Assembly: GCA_025765615.1 (NCBI GenBank)
Contig: JAIVFJ010000161.1
Coordinates: forward strand, 86,953 to 150,952
Length of the DNA stretch: 64,000 nt
From: Zopfochytrium polystomum
Lineage: Eukaryota > Chytridiomycota > Chytridiomycetes > Chytridiales > Chytridiaceae
Direction: 5' to 3'
The notes under the pieces are model-generated. The model saw only the letters and a program-made list of their open reading frames with translations. It had not been told where the DNA came from and did no database searches. Shown here one piece after another: positions 56,002-64,000 of the stretch. Both the position numbers and the translations under genes were made by a program. The first letter of the stretch is position 1, and each line of letters begins with the position of its first letter.

Positions 56002-57507
56002 ATGCACCACACCACGACTGCTGCCGCGATTAGCAGCAATCCACTGCTCGTCAAGGACAGTGTCGGAAAGAGCAGGCCTACGGTTTACGATCTTCCGCCT
56101 AGCCACCATGTCTATGGAAAGGGTATTGAGCGAAACCCGGAGGAATGTGCCGCGCAAGGTGCGTGTGTGTGAGTGTGTGCGTGTGTCTGTGTGTACGTGT
56201 ATGTTTGTGCGTGTCGTGTGCATGGTAGTGGGAGAGATCGCGCGTTTTTCGCGACCGACGTCGTAGTGTCCAAACCCACTCCCAAGCAACTCCTTCCAAC
56301 GCCCCAAACGGCCTCACACATCCTCCCCGACCCACCTGGCCCCCACCGCAACTTTCCTCCCCTCCCCTCCCTCCCTCTAAAAAAACTAGTGCTCCACAAC
56401 TGGAACGTCAAAGCCAAATCCAAGCACGCGGTCCCCTCGCTCGACTACATCTCCATGAACCGCAACACGGCCAAGCACGGCATCATCAACCCGTCCGAGA
56501 TCCGCGAGTTCCGCAAACACCACCCGATCCGCATGAAGATCGGCGACGCCAGCGCCGCGGGCGTCGGGCCGCCGGGCGGGGCGGCGGCGGCCGCGGCGGC
56601 CGCGGCTGTGGCGAGGCCCATGCCGGTGTGCCCGCAGGGCGGCGGCGGCAGCTTTGGCGAGTGGACGTCGTTCGAAATCAGAAAGCAGCGCCTCGTCGGC
56701 CCGCTGCCCCACGACAGGGACCCGAGCTTCACATACGGGAAGCCGACGAGGTATTGCGGGGTAGTGTGGGAATCCCTTCTTTTCTCAGCACTTACGAAAT
56801 CGCCTCAAACAAAGACCATCGACGCCCGTCGCAACGCTCATGACCGACCAGTACCAGCAGGAATGGATCATGGAGCAAGAAAAGCGAAACTTTGACATCC
56901 TCCAGGAGGAAAAGGTGAATCCACTTCCCTCCCCCCCCCCCCCCCCCCAACACATAACCCTTTGCCTACCCACCCAACCCAGCAAAAAGCCAAAAAAAAG
57001 CAAACCAAAACCGTCACCCCGGCCAAAGTGCCCCTCCCCAAGCGCCCCTTGCTCGTCGACAAGGACCCGCGCTCCCTCTTCAAGCTCTCGCGCTTCACCG
57101 ACCCGCGCCGCGTCGCCGCGAAAATCGTCTCGTGGCGCGAGATCGAGGACGGCGCGTTCGCGCCCATCCAGGACCAGATCGCGAGGCTGGGGATCGGGAG
57201 CGGGGTCGGCGCGAGGCCGAGCAGGAAGTTTGCGGAGGCGCCGGCGGCGGGGAAGGGCGCGGCGGCGGCGGCGGCGGCGGGTGGTGGTGGTGGTAGTGCG
57301 GGCGGTGCGAGGGGGAAGCTGGGGGAGCGCGCGAGGGACGAACGCCGAGACGTCGACGACGACGATGTTGGTGGTGATGCGAAAGGCGCGGACCGACGCG
57401 GCGCGACGGCCGACGTCCGCGACGCGAGGGGGCCTGCGGCGGAGGCGGCGGCCGCGGTTGCGGCGGAGCGGGAAGCCGGCGAAAAGGCGGTGAGGTTTGC
57501 GGACTGA
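56002..57507 (+). CDS. CFAP77: Cilia- and flagella-associated protein 77
   Basis: Exons 56002-56158, 56390-56750, 56815-56914, 56983-57507; 380 aa, phases closing. It is a doublet-microtubule protein of motile cilia. Family blocks are in order: NPLLVKDSVGKSRPTVYDLP, VYGKGIERNPEECAAQVLHN (across intron 1), LDYISMNRNTAKHGIINPSE then FRKHHPIRMKI, FTYGKPTRPSTPVATLM (across intron 2), YQQEWIMEQEKRNFDILQEE, and PRSLFKLSRFTDPRRVAAKI matching the human MPHFQKVGRHLDTFP region. Compared with human CFAP77 (about 285-320 aa) it has a Gly/Ala-rich insert before FGEWTSFEIRKQ and a low-complexity tail of about 90 residues. The gene implies a flagellated life stage. It is tail to tail with CEP76. Confidence 0.93.
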
Positions 57508-57580
57508 GCGGCCGTGTCCTCCTGTGGGAGTGGGTTGGAGACAGAGTGCTTTGCGCGGCAGAGGATACAACAACCCTAAC

Positions 57581-57586
57581 AATAAA
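57581..57586 (+). terminator. Polyadenylation signal of CFAP77
   Basis: AATAAA 73 nt after the stop codon, followed by GT-rich sequence. Confidence 0.7.
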
Positions 57587-58006
57587 GAGAAGAGTCTTGT
57601 GTGGATGGACGCAGATAGATCGCTTTGCGCGCAGACACAGATTGGCTGGGAAATGATCGCCCATCTGAGCACAACTCACAAGCCGCCGACATTTCCAAAA
57701 CCGCGCACTCCGCTCATTTCATTACAAAAAAACCACTCCACGAACGCGGTTTGCTTCCTCCTGCCCCTCCCCCCCCCAACTCCCCCGATTTCGCCCACTC
57801 CGCCCACGCCGCCGGTGTGCAGCCTGCGAGGAGGGGCGACAACCGAAGCAAAGTGCCAAAAAAATTCAAAAAAAAATTCAAAAAAAAAAAAAAATAAAAA
57901 AACTTCCGCAAAGACGCCAAAAGTGAAGTGAGAGTGGGAGAGCGAGAAAGAGAGAAAGAGAGTACGATCCAAGGGGAAAGCGAGCTCCACACATCTTTGC
58001 GCCTCG
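57587..58006. other. Convergent intergenic region
   Basis: Lies between the 3' ends of CFAP77 and CEP76; has A-rich and GA-rich runs (57860-57965) and no gene. Confidence 0.6.
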
Positions 58007-61000
58007 TCAAATCGGCTTAAACCGCACCGCCAGCATCACCCAGCACCCAGCGCACCCTTCGCACACGGGAAACACGCGCACGCGCAGCCCGTACCGCACG
58101 CTGTCCCCGCGTACAAGGAGGAGCTCGCGGCACTGCGGCGCCCGCACCATCTTTTGAAAGATCTTGCCTGGGTTGAGCGTGCTGAAGTGGCAGGGAAAGC
58201 CCTTTTTTTTCGGTTATTTTTTTTTTTTTTTTTTTTTTTTTTGGTTTTATTGGGAGAGGGGGTTAGGTGGTCTTTAGGTTATGCCTGTTTCGGAACTGAT
58301 CGCGTTCTACCAAAAAAGCAATGAAACACGGCAACGAAAGAAAAATTAGGCCCTCACCTTGAACGTGTGGCCCTCTGGTATGGACCGCTTGACTCCCTCT
58401 TGAAACTCCCTCCCCGCCGGACCCTCCAGTCCCAAGTTGGAGCTCGAACTCCCGCCACCACCAGCACCACCAGACGACGTCGGGCCCCCGACGCCGCCCC
58501 ATCCGCCCCGGACGAGCTTGCCCATCTCGCAGCTCCACAGGCACTGCGAGAGCAAGTGCGACAGGTCTTCGTCCCACGAGCTCAGCAGGTCGTGCTCCTC
58601 CCGGAACGTGGCCATTTGGTACCGGAGAACCGACTCGATTTCTTGCTCCAGCGCGGGAATGTTTGGGGACGCGACCGGTGCGGCCGGCGTCGCTGACGAT
58701 ACTGTTGCCGAGTTGGAGTTGTCCCGACTTGGGTGGGTCGGATGGAACGGAAGGATGGGAAAATTTATTGGCGGAGTTCTGTGTGGGATGGGGGATATCG
58801 TTTGGCGTGTTTCAGTCAAGAACATTGTCAGGACGACTTTTGTCACACGTCGCATCTCCCCCCTCTACCCGAAATAATCAAGTCGAAAAGAGAAGCGACA
58901 GAGTAAAAAGAAAAAGCAACAGTACTCTTACCTTCGCATAGCAAGGATCGCATCCCTCGGCATGGACTTCCACCAGTTGATATCCGAAAGGACAAAACTC
59001 AATCCCTCCACGGCGTCCGACAGCGCAATGTTTGCCCAGAACCCTTCGTCGTTGAACAGGCATCCGACGCTCCGAAAGCCAAACGCCTGCCCGTCCGCCG
59101 CTCGACATCGGTTCCCTGTCACCGGGTCCCAAAACTCGGCCTCGCCACTCGAAGAGATGGTTGTCACCCACGCCGTCGCAGTTTCGACGAGATTCGAAGC
59201 CGAGTTGGACGATTTGGAGGAGGAGACGGCGGTTCCGAGCGTCGTGTACGCGTTCAGGCTCAAGCCGAGCAGGAGCGACGTCAAAAGCAGCGCGTGGCCG
59301 GGTATGCTCGTTTTGGACATTGTCAAAATGGTGTGTGGGCTTTGCCAAACCTCCGCCCTAGAGAAACGACATGGCGACGCAGCGCGTGTCAGCAAAACAA
59401 GAAATGGGGTTTGGACGGGTGCTCAACGATTTCAGGACCTTGAGTTGCCAACGCTTTGTGCCTTGTCCACAGCCAAGAGCGACACGAACCGAGCGGCGTG
59501 GCGGGGACTTTCGATGTAACGGCTGCTGATGCGGCTCACAAAGTTTGTGACTGGCTGCTTCTTTCCCTCCTCGTCCTCCGCAAAGATCTTGACGAGCTTG
59601 TCTGCGTTGGACGGTCGTATTTGAAGAAAGTCGTTCCACCACTGCTTTGCAAACACGTAAAACTGTCGGTGCGCTTCTTCCGACTGGCGAGACTCTTTCT
59701 TGAACTGCAAATGGATTGTGTAAGAGGATTTGAGAGCACCGTCAACCAAAAAGGGCGACAAGTAAAAACATGAAGAGCGAGGAATGATTCTTGAAATCCG
59801 CACCTGAAACGCAACCTCTTCTGGCGCCAAACACGGTGAATTCCGGGGCACAAGTTCCATAGATACTTCCAACAGTCCGACCGTCACGTCGGGAGCGCCG
59901 AGCTCCCACACCTCAACGATCTTTGTGACAGCGCCGCCCGCCAAAATCTCCCTCCACTCCAAGCTGCGGCTGCCAACGATAGAACGGGAACCGGTCATGT
60001 AGTGCGTCCGAGTTATGAGAAGGTTGAGCTTATGGGGTATCTGAGTCAAAATCGAGAGATCGATGGACTGCAAAAATCAATAACGTTTGGGCGAAAGAAA
60101 GTTGTCGCGCGGATTAGTTTATAGCACATTGATCTTTGGGGTAAGAGGGGAGTTCGAGGGCCTTGGGGCAAAAGGAATTTTTCAAGTTGCACGTACTGGC
60201 AGCTCCACCATCCGCTGAAAGTTGAACAAGGGCTCCGTGCTGCTGGCCACCTGCGCCGAGGAAAACCGCTTGTCCTGAAAGTGGACGTGGATCTCCAAGA
60301 CATGTGACCCATCCTATGCATGAGTCAGTCGATGGTCAATTGTCGATCGAGATTGACAGGGAAACGCGTCACTCGACTACCGCCACCGCCACCATCCCCC
60401 TTCTCACTCGCTCTCCCTTACCTCCGACACATCCGCATCGCCCAAGAACGCGAGGCCTCTTGCAATCGTCAGGCGGAGGTACCGCTTTCCCTGCTTGCCC
60501 GACCCCATCCCGCCGGTGCTCATTCCGCCCAGGCTCTTTGTCGGCGACAGAGGCAACGATCCCGACTGCTGACGTCGGCGCGGCGAGTCTGTGTCGGGTC
60601 GATTGAAGGCCAACGCAGCAGCGGACATCGGGTAGGCCTGCGACGGCGTTTGCGCGTTCGAAGAGGGGCGGAATACGGACGCTTCCGGTGTGCGTGGGCG
60701 AGATCGATCGCCTCGTTCGCTGTGGGCGTGTGCGAAGTCGCCAATGTTGTGAGAAGAATCGGGGGGAGCCGGAGGGCATGTTTCAGTTGGGGAAGAATGC
60801 GAAGGGAGGGAAACGGTTGAATCTGCATGCTCGATGCCCGAGATGAGCAAACTCACGCAGCCTGCAAGCGGGCAGCCAGTTCGTCCAGCAACCCGCTCTC
60901 CTGCACCAACGCCTTGGCATCGTCCTCGCGTCTGGCACCCATCGTCATGCTCCGGATCGCATTCTGTATCTCTGTCGAGCCGAGGAGGCGGACGTTAGAG

Positions 61001-61556
61001 ACAAGCCGACGATCGACGCGTCGCGGCAGAAGTACGGTAGGAACGAGAGAGAGAGATGGGGGCAACGCAGCGTTATCGTTTTGTTTCGTTTGGCAAACAC
61101 GACGGCGATGTGCTCCCCCTCACGCCCCACACAAAAACAGGGCATACCCTCAGAGCTCAGCTGCTCGCGAATGCGCATCTGCAGCTCGTGCATGCGCAGC
61201 TGCTCGTTGCTGGTGCTTTTGTCCACATAGTGCTGACCCTGGTTTCCGTTGTTGTTGTTGTTGATGCTGTTGCTGCCGGCGCTGGCCCCATAGGCGCCCG
61301 GTCCGCCCGCCGCCCCAGCTCCTTGGCTCGGGCCTCCCGCGGCACTACCGATGCTGCTCGCAAAGCTCGTGTTGGCAGGGTTGTTGCTGTTGTTGTTGTT
61401 GCTTGTGGGGGCGGCGGCAGCGGACGACGACGGCATCGCCAACGAGGACGACGCCGACGACGACGATGCGATGGCTTGCTTTCCGTTCGGGTTGCCGCCG
61501 CTGCCGCCGCCACCGCCACCGCCACCGCCACCACCACCGCCGCCGCCGTGGTTCAT
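58007..61556 (-). CDS. CEP76: Centrosomal protein CEP76 homolog
   Basis: Nine exons: 58007-58201, 58358-58778, 58932-59357, 59439-59704, 59804-60067, 60197-60313, 60422-60719, 60857-60971, 61148-61556; 836 aa. Human CEP76 limits centriole duplication. The match runs full length: N-terminal RIREQLSSEEIQNAIRSM and ALVQESGLLDELAARLQA; a C2 domain from RYLRLTIARGLAFL to YMTGSRSIVGSRSLEWREIL; VFAKQWWNDFLQIRPSNADK; SPRHAARFVSLLAVDKAQ; a transglutaminase-like part with AEFWDPVTGNRCR and RSVGCLFND; then VKRSIPEGHTFKGFPCHF and the end VRVFPVC...WVMLAVRFKP. Where human CEP76 has GDCEDHA this protein has SIPGHAL, so even the vestigial Cys is lost. A Gly/Ser/Asn-rich extension of about 110 residues precedes the helical N-terminus; the ATG at 61556 is tentative. 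The GTCCTG donor at 59438 and the acceptor at 58779 are the weaker joins. Confidence 0.92.
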
Positions 61557-63154
<1,598 letters not shown>

Positions 63155-64000
63155 ATGGCGTCGTCGTCGTCGTCGCAGCCGCCGCCGCTGACGCTCTCGC
63201 TCGCCTTTGCCCAGCTCTCCGTCATGGCGGGCATCATCGTCGTCTTCCCCTCCCTCAACGCAAACATCGGCACCCTCAACCTGCTCCTCTCGTCGTCGTC
63301 GTCGGCATCGACGCGGAGTCGGAGTCGTCGGAGGATGGCGGCGCAGAGGCGCCACGACAGTGGGAGTGCGGTGGAGGAGGAGAACGGGGAGGCGCAGAAG
63401 TCGACGACAATGAGGAAGAAGAACAAGAGGACAACGACGACATCGATGGCGCCCGTGCAGATGGCCGTCGTGGCCAGCACGTGCGTCAGCATCCTCGCCG
63501 ACGCCTGCCTGTTCTACATCTGCCTGCGCCAGACGCTGCCGTTCTTTCCGTTGCGTATTGTTGCTTTGTGAATTCATTTTTCTTCTTCTTTTTTTTCCAG
63601 TGGCAAAGAAAACTGAGACACACCCCAAACAGCCTGCGCGAACTCTCGCGATGGACCTTCGCCTTCAACGTGCTCAAGCGCACCCACAGCATCTCGTCCT
63701 TTTACGTCGCGTTCCTCCGCCTGCAACTCGTCACCCGGCACATTCCGCCCAGCGTCGTCCTCGTCGTCGTCGTCGCCGTCCCCTCCCTCCTCCTCCTCTT
63801 CCTCTCCTTCCTTCCCACCGAAACCCTCCCACCAACAACAACATCCCGCCACCAACCGCACACCACCACCACCACCACCACCACCACCACCAACCAACCG
63901 CACCACCAAACTGGCCCGCGCTCCTCGCCACAACCCTCTATACGCCCTCCTCGGTTTCGCCTCCGTCTCCTTCCAGCTCCTCGCCTACCTCGAAACAGAC
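63155..64000 (+). CDS. Multi-pass membrane protein, 3' end beyond window
   Basis: Exon 1 is 63155 to about 63566; exon 2 starts at 63601 after TTTTTTTCCAG. The first exon has two hydrophobic segments (LTLSLAFAQLSVMAGIIVVF and MAVVASTCVSILADACLFYI) split by a Ser/Arg-rich loop with a nuclear-localisation-like basic patch. The second exon continues NSLRELSRWTFAFNVLKRTH and a Val/Leu-rich membrane stretch. Keeping this frame needs the poor donor GTTGCT at 63567; the better donor GTATTG at 63557 breaks it. After a (CCA)n run near 63860-63890 the most protein-like reading (NPLYALLGFASVSFQLLAYL) is in another frame, so the repeat probably carries an indel or I missed a join. No family recognised. 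Confidence 0.5.

Overview
This 64 kb window reads as nuclear DNA of a zoosporic (flagellated) fungus, most likely a chytrid. The basis is intron-rich genes with short GT..AG introns (about 45-200 nt), very GC-rich coding DNA, fungal-type genes (a CreC-like WD40 protein, a Ctr copper transporter, an Ecm14-like carboxypeptidase) beside flagellar and centriolar genes (CFAP77, CEP76), and a WW-x-SG repeat protein of a kind I associate from memory with chytrids. The lineage is inference; no rRNA is present.

Layout. 1-2421(-): Sel1-repeat protein, cut by the window edge. 3062-5983(+): USP36/USP42-type deubiquitinase. 7468-9231(+): acidic/Gln-rich membrane protein. 9821-18655: three unusual genes, namely a double glycosyltransferase fused to a LOG/SLOG domain (-), a protein of unknown function (-), and an asparagine synthetase fused to an arylamine N-acetyltransferase-like domain (+). 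19.2-22.1 kb: AT-richer island holding a broken piggyBac transposase. 22543-24494(+): secreted zinc carboxypeptidase. 25563-27634(-): peroxisomal thiolase. 28.6-37.3 kb: second AT-richer island with a tRNA-Gln(CTG), a Tc1/mariner remnant, and a WW-x-SG repeat gene split by a young Ty1/copia element with identical LTRs. 37627-43461(-): copper transporter with a duplicated Cys-rich ectodomain, then the CreC/WDR20 homolog. 43786-48352(-): long coiled-coil protein. 48873-53522(+): GAF-GAF-PAS-class III nucleotide cyclase with a TPR-like tail. 53985-54989(+): PB1 protein. 56002-57507(+) CFAP77 and 58007-61556(-) CEP76 lie tail to tail. 63155-end(+): partial membrane protein.

Exon structures were assembled by hand from GT/AG signals, codon phase and family conservation. 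Where a family is recognised the phases close exactly, so most joins are firm. Weak joins are marked. Sense-strand (GA)n tracts recur in front of start codons and many introns hold microsatellites. There is no operon logic; functional links are limited to CFAP77/CEP76 (cilium/centriole), the two deubiquitination-related proteins (USP36-like and CreC/WDR20, which belong to different complexes), and the possible metabolic neighbourhood at 9.8-18.7 kb.
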